In this document: in pieces, positions 53,379-63,498 of the stretch
How positions within the stretch are numbered: position 1 is the first letter of the stretch
How the letters are laid out: each line of letters opens with the position of its first letter
Origin: Nostoc sp. CHAB 5824
GTDB lineage: Bacteria > Cyanobacteriota > Cyanobacteriia > Cyanobacteriales > Nostocaceae
Assembly (NCBI RefSeq): GCF_020829665.1
Contig: NZ_JAIVFT010000012.1
Span: 1-64,000, forward strand
DNA: 64,000 nt
Reading direction: 5' to 3'
Position numbers and translations under genes: made by a program
The notes under the pieces: generated by a model
What the model saw: the letters and a program-made list of their open reading frames with translations, nothing else
The model's database searches: none
What the model was told of the DNA's origin: nothing

Positions 53379-54893
53379 CTAAGCGATATTCAAGAAGCCG
53401 CTTTGAATCAAGTAGGCGGTATAAGTCATAAACAATTGAGAGTCAATTGGAGGACAAGCAATAGAACTACCTGCTAGTGCATGAAGAGTATCTTGGCAGC
53501 TAATATGAGGTCTTCTAGCTTGCAAGTACAAATCAGGAATAGTCAGTTGTTCATCAGACCAACGTTCCAGTAAAAAGGGTCGCAGAGTGTACAAAGGGTT
53601 ATCCGCAGAAGTCACATTATTGATTAACTCAGATTGCCATTTTTCATAAGGAATCATTTCAACTGAATAGCCGAAAGAGCGTATCCACTCAACTAGCATT
53701 TTCAAAGCTGCGGGTTGGGGATGTTGTAAATTGAAAGCCTTACCTATGGATTCTTTTTGGCGTGATAGATAAACAATGGCTTTACTTACATAATCCACAG
53801 GTGACATATCCAACATATAATCTACATCAGGGAAATATCCCATTTGTAGACAGCCCTTGGTCATCAAATTGATAAAGTCGTGTGTGTTACAAATGCCTGT
53901 TTTGCTATCACCTGAAATCAGTGGTGGTCTGTGGATAGTTACAGGAAGTCCACGGTCACGAGCAATTTTGACTAACTTTTCAGCTACCCATTTAGTTTGT
54001 GAGTAACCAAGATAAATACCTTCCCAATGATTGAATTCATCCTGTTCTTTAACAACCTTGCCAGCATAAGCAGTGGATTCAAAAACAGCAACACTAGAAA
54101 CGTAATGTACAGGCTTGACTTTAACTTGACAAGCCAATCTCAAAACTTCTTGAGTGCCTAAAACATTGGCTGCTTTTAGTGCTGAGTAGGGGAAAACATA
54201 ATTTAACAAAGCACCACTATGATATATAGTATCAATATTGGTAGCTAAAGTTTGAAACTGTTCAGAGCCAACACCTAACAAAGGTTGAGATAAATCGCCG
54301 ACAATAGGAATAATTCTGGAGCTAAATTTTTCCTGCCAAATTGCATACTGTTGCAGATTATTTTGGAGTTTGCTTTTGCCTTCTTCGGCATTAGCAGCAC
54401 GCACTAAGCAATAGATATCCGCATTGGTTTCCTGTAGCAATTCTCGGATGATAAAAGCTCCTAAAAAGCCTGTTCCTCCAGTTAAAAAGATGTTCTTGGG
54501 TTCACCTATAGCTACATTAGATGCTGCACCGGGATGGATTGTGGGGTCAAGAACAGCCTCAGCACCTAAATCTAGAACAGCGGGTGCAGTGTTGGCATTA
54601 GAGACTACTACCTTTGTATCTTGAACTGGTGAACCTTCTTGTACTTCTTCAGCTAAACGCTGTGAAAGAGCTTCAATATTTGGGTAATGCCACAGCAGCA
54701 ACGGAGATGGTTGAAATCCTAGCAACTTTTCTAAGTTACTTACTAGAATCATTGCTTGGGCTGAATCCAACCCATAGTTTTCTAAATGTTCTTTGACATC
54801 TATTTCATCAGTTGCAACTCCTAGCAATTTAGCTAAGTTAGATACCAAAAATAATTGAATATCGTCTGCTGTGAAAGACTGTTTTATAGTCAT
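53379..54893 (-). CDS. hglB: HglB/HetM, ACP-thioester reductase
   Basis: This 504-residue protein starts with an acyl carrier domain (ENYGLDSAQAMILVSNLEKL, Ser44 for the phosphopantetheine arm) and continues as a thioester reductase of the Lys2/NRPS-type TD domain: NIFLTGGTGFLGAFIIRELL (NADPH binding), YHSGALLNYVFPYSALKAAN and YLGYSQTKWVAEKLV (YxxxK-like SQTK). The domain releases the finished acyl chain as aldehyde or alcohol, giving the aglycone of heterocyst glycolipids. It starts 2 bp after hglA, so the two are coupled. Confidence 0.95.
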   Translation of the reverse strand: MTIKQSFTADDIQLFLVSNLAKLLGVATDEIDVKEHLENYGLDSAQAMILVSNLEKLLGFQPSPLLLWHYPNIEALSQRLAEEVQEGSPVQDTKVVVSNANTAPAVLDLGAEAVLDPTIHPGAASNVAIGEPKNIFLTGGTGFLGAFIIRELLQETNADIYCLVRAANAEEGKSKLQNNLQQYAIWQEKFSSRIIPIVGDLSQPLLGVGSEQFQTLATNIDTIYHSGALLNYVFPYSALKAANVLGTQEVLRLACQVKVKPVHYVSSVAVFESTAYAGKVVKEQDEFNHWEGIYLGYSQTKWVAEKLVKIARDRGLPVTIHRPPLISGDSKTGICNTHDFINLMTKGCLQMGYFPDVDYMLDMSPVDYVSKAIVYLSRQKESIGKAFNLQHPQPAALKMLVEWIRSFGYSVEMIPYEKWQSELINNVTSADNPLYTLRPFLLERWSDEQLTIPDLYLQARRPHISCQDTLHALAGSSIACPPIDSQLFMTYTAYLIQSGFLNIA

Positions 54894-54895
54894 TT

Positions 54896-56572
54896 TTAAA
54901 GCTCCAACAATGATGTAGAACGAACAGGGTGATATTGACTGTAATAATCGGAAGCTTGTAGTCCTTGAATTTTCAAATTTTGGACACGGTACAAAAAGGC
55001 TGCACCAGTCATAATTTGATTAGCAACATCAACTACACCACGATTATTTGGTTCAGACAGGTAAGAACCGCGTACCCAGTCATTGAAACCGCCCATTGCC
55101 GGGCCACACCAAATTTGATAATCGACTTCTCTACCTTTTTCACCAGAACTAGACCAACGAGAAGATAATCCTAGATACCAACGGAAAATCAACGCCATTT
55201 TCAGTTTAGGATTATTGACTGCTTTCCCAAGTTTCTCAGGATTCTTTTGGGACAGGTAAGCCGCAGTTCCTTCCCATACTTCAGCAATAGTTTTGCGAAA
55301 AACTTGTTTTTCTAATTTCTGTCTTTCTGCTAAAGGAATGTCTTCAATGGAATCATAAGCGCGATAGAGTTCAAATAATTTCTGCGCTCGCATGGGGAAC
55401 ATTGTACCCCGTTTGAGAACTTGCAGTTTCACTCCCATTTCAAACATATCTGCTGCTGGGGCCATAATCATATCAGCCATTTCTGCTTGGGCTAGTAACT
55501 TTTTGGTATGTTCACAAGCCCCAGATTCAACACATGACTGATTAATGGAACCAGTCATTATATAAGCAGCACCCATCATAAAGGCTGCTAATGCTGATTG
55601 TGGTGTCCCAATTCCCCCTGCTACTCCGATTCTAATGGGTGTTTGGTAATGATATTGTGCTTGAATTTCATCCCGCAAGGCAATAATAGAAGGTAACACA
55701 CAAACTAGGGGACGGTTATCTGTATGACCCCCAGAATCAGCTTCGACGGTAATATCATCAGCCATTGGAACTTTGGCTGCAAGAGTTGCTTGTAACTCAG
55801 TAATTAACCCTTGTTCCAGGAGTTCTTTGATTATTCTGGCTGGTGCTGGTTGCAGAAACTTAGTCGCAACTTCTCGGCGAGAAATTTTGGCAATGATTTT
55901 ATTTTTGATTTCAATTTGATTGGCGCTATTCAATCCCAATCCAGCAACACGGTAATAAACAATGTTGGGGGTCAAGTCCAAAAATGCAGATGCTTCTACT
56001 GTTCTGACTTGATATTTGAGGTATAAATCCACAGCCCGGCGTTCAATCGTAGGTTCGTTAGGACTGTGAATTAAATTAAATGCATAAGGCCCTTGAGGTA
56101 AAGCTTCTTGAATGCGATTTATGGCTGCTTCCAAACGTTTTGGAGTTAAACCACCTGCACCAAATGAACTCAAAATCTGCTCTTTTCCTAGTGCAATGAC
56201 CATTTCTTCGGAAGCAATTCCGCCAGCCATTGCGCCGGTAACGTAGGCATATTTCACCCCATAAGAGGAGAGAAAATTTGGATCTCCAAATTGTTGAATG
56301 CGGATTGGTGCTGCAAATGTCAGCAGTTCTACTTGTGCTGTTGTGCCATTATCACCAGGGGATAAATACCCCTCATTAGTGACACCGATTTTTCCGGCAA
56401 CTTTCACGATGTAGCAGGGTTTATTTAATACCATCAATTTATCTTTGATGGTTTGTTTCTCGAAAGATACAGTTTCTAAAGAACCTTTCCAAACCTGGTT
56501 TTTGTTATAAGACCAGGAAGAGAAATTAAGGTCATTATCGTGTTTACTTAGTACCGTATCTACGGTTGTCAC
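54896..56572 (-). CDS. hglA: PfaD-type enoyl reductase, HglA-like
   Basis: This 558-residue flavoprotein of the PfaD family (nitronate monooxygenase-like fold) has VTGAMAGGIASEEMVIALGK, SSFGAGGLTPKRLEAAINRI, VEADSGGHTDNRPLVCVLPS and RIGVAGGIGTPQSALAAFMM, plus a C-terminal cap (RWYLGLSSRWSSSGEKGREV). PfaD proteins are trans-acting enoyl reductases of polyunsaturated fatty acid synthases; here full saturation of the heterocyst glycolipid chain is expected. It lies between hglC and hglB on one strand. The letter hglA follows PCC 7120 usage as I recall it. Confidence 0.88.
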   Translation of the reverse strand: MTTVDTVLSKHDNDLNFSSWSYNKNQVWKGSLETVSFEKQTIKDKLMVLNKPCYIVKVAGKIGVTNEGYLSPGDNGTTAQVELLTFAAPIRIQQFGDPNFLSSYGVKYAYVTGAMAGGIASEEMVIALGKEQILSSFGAGGLTPKRLEAAINRIQEALPQGPYAFNLIHSPNEPTIERRAVDLYLKYQVRTVEASAFLDLTPNIVYYRVAGLGLNSANQIEIKNKIIAKISRREVATKFLQPAPARIIKELLEQGLITELQATLAAKVPMADDITVEADSGGHTDNRPLVCVLPSIIALRDEIQAQYHYQTPIRIGVAGGIGTPQSALAAFMMGAAYIMTGSINQSCVESGACEHTKKLLAQAEMADMIMAPAADMFEMGVKLQVLKRGTMFPMRAQKLFELYRAYDSIEDIPLAERQKLEKQVFRKTIAEVWEGTAAYLSQKNPEKLGKAVNNPKLKMALIFRWYLGLSSRWSSSGEKGREVDYQIWCGPAMGGFNDWVRGSYLSEPNNRGVVDVANQIMTGAAFLYRVQNLKIQGLQASDYYSQYHPVRSTSLLEL

Positions 56573-56707
56573 GGCAGTTATCCCTCGGATTACAATTATT
56601 AAATAAGGGGAGTGGGGAATAGGGAATGGGAAAGAAATATTTTCCTTTTATCAGTTCACCTTTTCCCTTACCCAAGGTTATTGATGGTTGAAGTATGTAG
56701 ACTTATG

Positions 56708-59700
56708 TTAAGATTCGTCGTTAAGCAAATTTTGGGCGCAAGCTAGTTGCAATTGAATGATTTCGCTCATTTGCTGACTGTAATCTTGTCTAGCTTGTAA
56801 AAAAGCAGTGTGTGCTTTAGTTATCTTTGAATTATTAGCATTGAGCTTTTGGTACTGGGTCTTATTTAAATCGAACATGCTGATGATGCTACTAATTTTT
56901 CGAGTTATGACAGGTGGGGAGGAAAGAGGAATTGGCTGTCTAATTGCGCTTGACTCAGAAGATTGTAATTGTTCTTTCGGTTCAAAAACGTTATCAATGA
57001 TATTTTTCGGTTTTACTTCTTCTGTCTGAGGCAAGATGTTAGGTGAATTACTTTCTTGTTGGGTTATGTGGTTGGAAGTGTGAAGAGAATCTATAATTTC
57101 AGATTGTTGGACATTAGGTATGTTTGGATGCTGTATTTTGAAGCGTTCGCCCTTGGCGTTGGCGGAGCCATCGCTCCTAAAATCCCCAGCGAAATTTTTA
57201 ACAATCTGGCGATTTTCTTCGCTCAAAATTGTAGTAGCGATCGCTTTCCCACCCAAGGTAACTGTTCTCAATGTTACTTTACTTGAATTAGCGGTTTCTT
57301 GGGCTTTGCTATACAACGGTGATAAATCCACATTCACCTGATGACTGAGTAGTTTTGCTAATGCTTTGACCATCGAAGCATGGTCATCCATACCTCTACG
57401 ATTTAGAGAAACTGTGATATGTTCTTTGTTTCCGAGAATTTTATCAATCCATCGTGAACAAACACTACCTGCGCCTGCTTCTAGGAATATTTTCACACCA
57501 TCATCGTAGACACGATTAACTAATTGCGGGAAATCAAGTTCTTGGCACAATCCTTTGGCGATATTGTGAGCGATCGCATCTCTTTCAAGTGCAACTGGTT
57601 GATAATCGGCGGCAGAATAAAACACAATTCCAGGAAGATTTTGTGATGGTAAGCTGTTTACCTTCTTGATTTCGTCGAACTGCGATCGCATCGCCTCGCA
57701 ATGTATCACATGGTCGAAGGGAGCGGGGAAAGCATTGCAACCTAGAGTTTCAATCACTCGCTTACAGGCGGCGTCTTCACCAGCAATTAATACTTCTTCT
57801 GGTGTGTTGATTTGAGTTAAGTAAACGCGATTTTCATGTTTCAGGCATTCTCTAACTTGCGATGGAGTAGCCATGAGAACATAGGTATTCCAAAAATTGT
57901 TGTTTGGTGAATCTGTTAATCCCCAATATTCACGCACAGCATTTTTTGGCCCAGATAACTTATCACCAAATAGAGGTGATGAGTTTAAGGTGTTACTTCC
58001 ACCTTCAAAATCACTCCAAACTCCTTGGGCAACCATCATGCTAGTTTCACCCAAGCTATACCCAAATACAGATTGTGGCTTGACCTTAAAATCATCTCGG
58101 AAAATTGCTGTCATATATCTAGCAAAGGCGATTTCACTTTCAAACATTGCCAGTGAATCATCTAACAATTGCTTTTCGAGAGTTTCTAATTGCCTGGTTG
58201 TCAACTTAGGTAAGCTTCTGGGATAAACCAGCTTTTCAACATCGGCAGCCCGGTTGTAGAGATTGTTACTTTTTAAATCCTCGAAGACTTTAGGAAATAA
58301 ACGAAAAACAGTCCGGCCAATGCCAATATAAGAATTGACTGCTGCGGGATAAACATAAGCAACCGCTCCAGTTTTACCCAATGGTTTTGCGGTGAAATAA
58401 CTACCTATCGGTGTTTGCCAATCTGTGCCATTTTCAAAAGCATTATTTACACCTTTACGAGCAGATTCAATTTCTTTGAGTAGTTCTTTTGTGTTACGTC
58501 CTGCGATTGATAAAACGTATTTTGCATCAGATTGCTGTTGAAAAGTAGCAAATGTCTCGCTGGCGGTAGCTGATAAAGAAGAACTAGCTTCGATGGATTT
58601 TTGAAGATGGTTTAAGATATCGGGTATAGTGGAGCGTAGGCGTAGCCCGTCGTAGACATCGCTAACTGCGATAGGGAACAGATGAAAAGGCATTTGTTGC
58701 AAATATCTGTTATCCCGCTCCTCTTGGCTGGGTTCCTCCGATAAGATTAAATGGGCGTAACTCCCATCTATACCCATGCTATTAATTGCTGCTATTCTGC
58801 GTGTGCCGCCTTTATCGACAAACCAAGGTCTTGATTCCATTGCCACATAGAAGGGGCTACCTTCCCATACTTGCGGTGTTTTGACACCAGACCATTTTGG
58901 TGTGGCGGGAATATACCTGTAATAAAGACAGAGAGCGGTTTTGATTAAGCTAGCAATTCCCGATGCTGTATAGGTGTGACCGATATTTGCTTTGACGCTA
59001 CCTAATGCACAATGCAAACCATTGCCCACTTTCGGATAAGCTTGGAGTAAACCTGTGATTTCGGCTTCATCCTCCTGGGGAATGCCACTACCGAAGACTT
59101 CCACATAGTTAACTTCTGTGGGTTGAATCTCCGCCATTTGGAAAGCTTGTTTGCAGACATTGCTAATGGCTGAAGCATCAGGTTTTACCAAAGCATCACT
59201 TAAAGTAGAATTACCTTGTGCGAAACTCATGGCATCAATTACTGCATAGATGCGTTCATTGTCTTCCTTAGCAGCTTCGTAGCGCTTGAGGACGACAGCA
59301 CCCGCACCTTCGCCAACCGTCCAGCCATTAGCTTGCTGGTCATAACCCAAGGTATTTACACCTGTATTAATTGGTGCAAATTGGCTGCGGAATAAGACAT
59401 TTTCCACACCACCGGCTAAATCTACCGCACCCACAACTACCGCGTCTACTTCTCCAGTAGCGAGTAGCATTTGGGCAACTTCCAAGGCTTTGAGGGCAGA
59501 ATTTTCGCCAGCGCTGACGGTGAATGCAGGGCCAGTGAAATTCCACAAAGCAGAAATCCGACTCGCCATGATGTTGGCGATGTGACTCACATATTCGCCG
59601 ATTTCTACTGGTTGGTGAATACTATCTTTGACAATGGTTTCTAGTTGGGAAAGCTGTTCAGCAGGTAGAGAAATTCCCTGGTTGAGTAAGCCATCCTTAA

Positions 59701-61504
59701 CTTGCCAAGACAAATTCCATCTTTGTTGTAGCTGATGCACAGAGAATTCTGTCTCAGCAGCGACAATCACAGCCACATTGCCACCCTCCTGTAGTTTCGC
59801 ATCTTTGACGGCGCGATCGCTAACCTTGAGGAGCAATAATTGTTGTGGGTTTAATTTGTCTATTTCATTCGGTGGGATTTTGCACGATAAAGTATCGATT
59901 TCAAAATCCTTGATATATGCCCCTACTGGTGCTTTCCCATCTGTTAAACCGTACTCTTTCAGGACATTTTCTTGATTTTCTATACCGTGCCATCTTTGAG
60001 GCGGTAGAGAAGTAAAATGTTGTGTTCCATCATAAATGCTGCGTTCAAAAGCATCTAAACCATTGCAGTTACCAAAAAAGGCATCCATGCCGACAATAGC
60101 AACTTTCGTAGGTGGAACAGGTGGAGTTGATTCAACAGATTCTGCTGTAGTTCCATGTTCTAAAATCAGATGAGAATTAGTACCGCCAAAACCAAAAGCG
60201 CTAATAGCTGCCCGTTTAATTGGTGCGTTATTATTAGGCCATGTCGTAGCTGTTCTAACAATCTTGTCGGCGGAGATTGTACCTTTTTCTGATGTTAAAG
60301 GTTCCGAAACATTCATGGTTGCTGGAATTACACCATGAGACATACTCAAAATCACTTTAGTCAAGCCAACCATGCCAGCAGCAGTTAGCAAGTGACCAGT
60401 ATTTGCCTTAGCAGAACCCACCAGAGGCGCAGCTTGATTTTGACCAAAAAATGTTTCTATGGAGTTAAATTCGGTTGTATCTCCTAGTAATGTGCCAGTG
60501 GCGTGACACTCTAGATAATCGATGGTTTTTGGGCTAACTTTTGCCTCATTGTAGGCTCGTTCAAAAGCTAAGATTTGCCCTTTAGGATTTGGACTAAGTA
60601 GGTGCTTACCTTTGCCATCATTTGAGAGTCCGTTACCGCAAATGGTAGCAAGAATCTTGTCGCCATCTCTAACGGCATCAGAATATCTCTTCAGCATTAC
60701 CATTCCAACACCATCGGCGGGAATTAGCCCTCTAGAGGATTTATCTAAGGGGCGGCTAATGCCGTTTTCTGCATACCCTTGAACACCGGAAAATAACATC
60801 CGCACAAATAGCGAATCTGCACAACTGATGGCTCCAGCTAACATGACATCAGCTTTGTGTGACCACAAGTAATGAGATGCTAGTTTAATCGCATAAAATG
60901 ATGATGAACAAGCAGCATCCAGACATAAATTAATCTGGGATAGACATAGAGCTTGAGCAACGATAGATGCTGGTAAACCAGATATCATCGCATTGTATAA
61001 AGATGCTTTGTTTGCACTTGGTAAAGCAGCTAAATCAAAGTCTTCATCCTGCAAAAGTTCTTTGACAGCAGGATTAATAGCTTGCTGGTAAATTGGAGAG
61101 AATAATTGATTAGATAATTTTGTCGGGAATGACAAATTACCTAAAATTACGCCACATTTTGCCAGGACAGTTTGATTACCCCAATAACCACTTTGTTCAA
61201 TTGCTTGTTTAGCAGCATACAATGACCATTTGAAGGTGTTATCTAAACCAGCAAGAAATTCTGATGGTAGATTGTATTCAGATGGATTAAACTGGAAGTT
61301 GCGGATGTATCCGCCTTTGAGAGAATAAGTTTTGTCTGGTGTACCTTTAACTGGATTGTGAAATATTGTCGGATCTACTCCGATTTCTTCGACGGTTGCA
61401 GAGGATGTGGAATCTTTTTGATTAACGATGTTTTGCCAGTATTCTTCAGGATTTTTAGCATCGGGGAATAGGCATGATAATGCGATGATGGCTATTTTTT
61501 CCAC
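56708..61504 (-). CDS. hglC: HglC, KS-CLF-AT polyketide synthase
   Basis: This 1598-residue protein has a ketosynthase (1-450) with the full triad: Cys199 in CLDAACSSSFYAIK, His334 in ECHATGTLLG and His371 in KANTGHLLTAAG. A second KS-like domain (465-925) has lost the Cys (TVSAGENSALKAL at 665-669) and the first His (VEVFGSGI), so it is a chain length factor. An acyltransferase domain (about 1000-1400) follows, with Ser1150 in VFGYSLGETSM. The PfaC/PfaB-like order suits long fatty chains. Two repeat-derived peptides interrupt it: 948-957 and 1443-1454. It starts 230 bp after hglD. Confidence 0.95.
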   Translation of the reverse strand: MEKIAIIALSCLFPDAKNPEEYWQNIVNQKDSTSSATVEEIGVDPTIFHNPVKGTPDKTYSLKGGYIRNFQFNPSEYNLPSEFLAGLDNTFKWSLYAAKQAIEQSGYWGNQTVLAKCGVILGNLSFPTKLSNQLFSPIYQQAINPAVKELLQDEDFDLAALPSANKASLYNAMISGLPASIVAQALCLSQINLCLDAACSSSFYAIKLASHYLWSHKADVMLAGAISCADSLFVRMLFSGVQGYAENGISRPLDKSSRGLIPADGVGMVMLKRYSDAVRDGDKILATICGNGLSNDGKGKHLLSPNPKGQILAFERAYNEAKVSPKTIDYLECHATGTLLGDTTEFNSIETFFGQNQAAPLVGSAKANTGHLLTAAGMVGLTKVILSMSHGVIPATMNVSEPLTSEKGTISADKIVRTATTWPNNNAPIKRAAISAFGFGGTNSHLILEHGTTAESVESTPPVPPTKVAIVGMDAFFGNCNGLDAFERSIYDGTQHFTSLPPQRWHGIENQENVLKEYGLTDGKAPVGAYIKDFEIDTLSCKIPPNEIDKLNPQQLLLLKVSDRAVKDAKLQEGGNVAVIVAAETEFSVHQLQQRWNLSWQVKDGLLNQGISLPAEQLSQLETIVKDSIHQPVEIGEYVSHIANIMASRISALWNFTGPAFTVSAGENSALKALEVAQMLLATGEVDAVVVGAVDLAGGVENVLFRSQFAPINTGVNTLGYDQQANGWTVGEGAGAVVLKRYEAAKEDNERIYAVIDAMSFAQGNSTLSDALVKPDASAISNVCKQAFQMAEIQPTEVNYVEVFGSGIPQEDEAEITGLLQAYPKVGNGLHCALGSVKANIGHTYTASGIASLIKTALCLYYRYIPATPKWSGVKTPQVWEGSPFYVAMESRPWFVDKGGTRRIAAINSMGIDGSYAHLILSEEPSQEERDNRYLQQMPFHLFPIAVSDVYDGLRLRSTIPDILNHLQKSIEASSSLSATASETFATFQQQSDAKYVLSIAGRNTKELLKEIESARKGVNNAFENGTDWQTPIGSYFTAKPLGKTGAVAYVYPAAVNSYIGIGRTVFRLFPKVFEDLKSNNLYNRAADVEKLVYPRSLPKLTTRQLETLEKQLLDDSLAMFESEIAFARYMTAIFRDDFKVKPQSVFGYSLGETSMMVAQGVWSDFEGGSNTLNSSPLFGDKLSGPKNAVREYWGLTDSPNNNFWNTYVLMATPSQVRECLKHENRVYLTQINTPEEVLIAGEDAACKRVIETLGCNAFPAPFDHVIHCEAMRSQFDEIKKVNSLPSQNLPGIVFYSAADYQPVALERDAIAHNIAKGLCQELDFPQLVNRVYDDGVKIFLEAGAGSVCSRWIDKILGNKEHITVSLNRRGMDDHASMVKALAKLLSHQVNVDLSPLYSKAQETANSSKVTLRTVTLGGKAIATTILSEENRQIVKNFAGDFRSDGSANAKGERFKIQHPNIPNVQQSEIIDSLHTSNHITQQESNSPNILPQTEEVKPKNIIDNVFEPKEQLQSSESSAIRQPIPLSSPPVITRKISSIISMFDLNKTQYQKLNANNSKITKAHTAFLQARQDYSQQMSEIIQLQLACAQNLLNDES
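57142..57180. repeat. Dispersed repeat in hglC (C-terminal part)
   Basis: The plus strand reads AAGCGTTCGCCCTTGGCGTT and GGCGGAGCCATCGCTC. On the coding strand it gives RSDGSANAKGERF, a polar insert in the linker after the acyltransferase domain, which keeps the frame. It is related to the GGAGGCATCGCT repeats elsewhere in the window. Confidence 0.6.
58639..58662. repeat. 24-bp small dispersed repeat in hglC
   Basis: These 24 bases are the exact reverse complement of 2459-2482. On the hglC coding strand they read as SDVYDGLR, between PFHLFPIAV and LRSTIPDIL in the linker between the chain length factor and acyltransferase domains. The insertion keeps the frame, so the linker tolerates it. 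Confidence 0.85.
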
Positions 61505-61624
61505 GATTTATATGCTCCGAGTTTGGGTATTTAGCAAGAGATAATTAAAAGGCAGGATTTACGCTGTTCCCCAAACTTTGAAGTGGCAAGTTATGGCAAT
61601 CCTATTCGAGTTGTGATAAATACT

Positions 61625-61680
61625 CTTTTTAACGAACCGCAAAGGGCGCAAAGGGCGCAAAGGACGCTAAGAAGAGAAAG
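61625..61680. repeat. Dispersed intergenic repeat in the hglD-hglC gap
   Basis: The text AACGAACCGCAAAGGGCGCA, then AAGGGCGCAAAGGACGC, is a tandem-like repeat. A relative (ACGAACCGCCAAGACACC, AAGGACGCTAAGG) lies at 63565-63597. Both sit next to hgl genes, in short gaps, and are probably inert. Confidence 0.6.
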
Positions 61681-61734
61681 AATTTCACAGAGATTTTAGG
61701 AATGCTATAGGTGTTGAGTTTTAAAGGAAGATTA

Positions 61735-63462
61735 CTAGCTTCTGAGCATTTTCATTGACCAAATAATGGCATGAGCGCCGAGCATTCGTGAATAGATTTT
61801 ACCTTGGCGATCGTGTATGATAAAGTTTGCGATCGCACTACTTGGTGTCTTAGATATCACTTCACAAGAAACGTAAAATGTTTCATTATGTGGTATCATT
61901 GCAAACTGTTCAAATTTTTCTACTTTTCCAGGTAAACAACCTTCTTGATGAAAGTGTTGTGTCCAAACCCATAAGGCGTGCATACTCAAGTCAGTTGTAT
62001 AAGGATTTACCCATTGCACGGGGAATTGTCCTTGTTGCTGGGGGCTGAGTTCTGGCCACAGACATTCTGTAGTAATTTTTTCAGGGCTGATATTTACGAC
62101 TCTTTTGATTTCTTGAAAAGCTGGGCCGTGAAATAATGTGGCTCCACCATTTTGGTAAAAATCTTTTCCTGTAGCGGTGATGATATTATCTTCTTCGAGA
62201 TTGAGAAATTCATAAGTGGGTACATTTGGGATTTCTCGCTGGAGATTGAGTTGAGCACTAAAATGAAATTGGATTCTACCTTGTGGGTTTTTACTCGAAA
62301 TTTTGGCTTTAAGTTCGATTTTTTCAAGATTAACTTTAGAAATTTCTTCTATTTCTAAAAGATGTTCCTTCGCTAATGTTTCATTGAAAGTAATTCCCTT
62401 TAAAACTTTAAAATCTTGGTAATTAAACAACCGATAACCTGGATATAATTGTTCACAAGCATTAATAATCCATGTCATTGCACAAGTTGCTGGTAAAACT
62501 GGAGAACCAGCAATAGTATGATCGTGTAAAAATGGATTAGCCTCTAATGTCATTTGGCGACGAATACGATAGGTTCGTAGTTCTGAATTTAACTCCGCCG
62601 CCAGGGGAACCAGTGGACTACCAATAACAACTTGTGAGGTTGCATGATTGGCGTTATCCATTTCTTTAACGAGCATTTGCGCCCCAACTGCAATGGGAAT
62701 TATATCGATTTTTCGCTCTTGGAAAATCTTCTTTAATTCTGCTGTCACCATCCCACTGTCCCAAGCGCCCCAGTTGATAGCGACTACATGGCATGAGGGA
62801 TAACTTTGCTTAAATATATGGGCTGATTTGTTCAGAATTTCATTTGCGATCGCATAATCAGATTGTCCAGGATTTCCGTAAAAGCCTGTGACTGAAGAAA
62901 ACAAAACTAAATGCTGAAGTTGATTAGGGTTGACGCAAGCTAACAGATTTTCCAAACCTTGAACTTTGGCGGTGTAAACTTTTTCAAAATCCTCTTCTGT
63001 TTTCTTTTCAATTAACTTATCAGCCAAGTTTCCCGCGCCGTGGATAATTCCTGTAATTGGGCCGAGATGTTGCACAGCAGTGGCAAGTTTTTCTTGTAAA
63101 ACTGGCGTATCTGTGACATCGACGCTGATATATTCTGCTTTAGCTCCGGTTTTTTCAATTGCTGCAAGAGTCTTTTTAATTTCGCGGCTGGAGGTAATTT
63201 TGTTATATATTTTTTGCACATTCATGGGTGTGGGCTTCTCTCCTTGAGAAAGAAGATTTTCCATGATGCATTTTTTCAATGCGGATTCATCAGAGTTTTG
63301 AGCAAAATCTGGCTCTGTTTCTAATAGTTCGGAGCGACCGAGGAGGATGAATTTGCAGGGTTGCTGTTGGGCTAATTTGATAGTACACTCAGCCGTAATC
63401 CCTTTTGCACCGCCGCTCACGACAAAGACAGATGATGGACTAAGCTGGGCTGTTTGTGTCAT
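61735..63462 (-). CDS. hglD: HglD, KR-DH polyketide synthase component
   Basis: ATG at 63462 follows a GAGG ribosome-binding site and gives 575 residues; the frame opens at 63525 with TTG. The N-terminal ketoreductase (SSVFVVSGGAKGITAECTIK) continues with QHLVLFSSVTGFYGNPGQSD and YAIANEILNKSA (Tyr-Asn active-site type). The C-terminal dehydratase-type hot dog domain has LHDHTIAGSPVLPATCAMTW with its catalytic His and LFNYQDFKVLKGITFN. It reduces and dehydrates the growing chain for HglC. A perfect inverted repeat lies in its leader. Confidence 0.92.
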   Translation of the reverse strand: MTQTAQLSPSSVFVVSGGAKGITAECTIKLAQQQPCKFILLGRSELLETEPDFAQNSDESALKKCIMENLLSQGEKPTPMNVQKIYNKITSSREIKKTLAAIEKTGAKAEYISVDVTDTPVLQEKLATAVQHLGPITGIIHGAGNLADKLIEKKTEEDFEKVYTAKVQGLENLLACVNPNQLQHLVLFSSVTGFYGNPGQSDYAIANEILNKSAHIFKQSYPSCHVVAINWGAWDSGMVTAELKKIFQERKIDIIPIAVGAQMLVKEMDNANHATSQVVIGSPLVPLAAELNSELRTYRIRRQMTLEANPFLHDHTIAGSPVLPATCAMTWIINACEQLYPGYRLFNYQDFKVLKGITFNETLAKEHLLEIEEISKVNLEKIELKAKISSKNPQGRIQFHFSAQLNLQREIPNVPTYEFLNLEEDNIITATGKDFYQNGGATLFHGPAFQEIKRVVNISPEKITTECLWPELSPQQQGQFPVQWVNPYTTDLSMHALWVWTQHFHQEGCLPGKVEKFEQFAMIPHNETFYVSCEVISKTPSSAIANFIIHDRQGKIYSRMLGAHAIIWSMKMLRS

Positions 63463-63498
63463 AAATCCTCGTGAATACCTGCATAAATTGGGTTTTTT

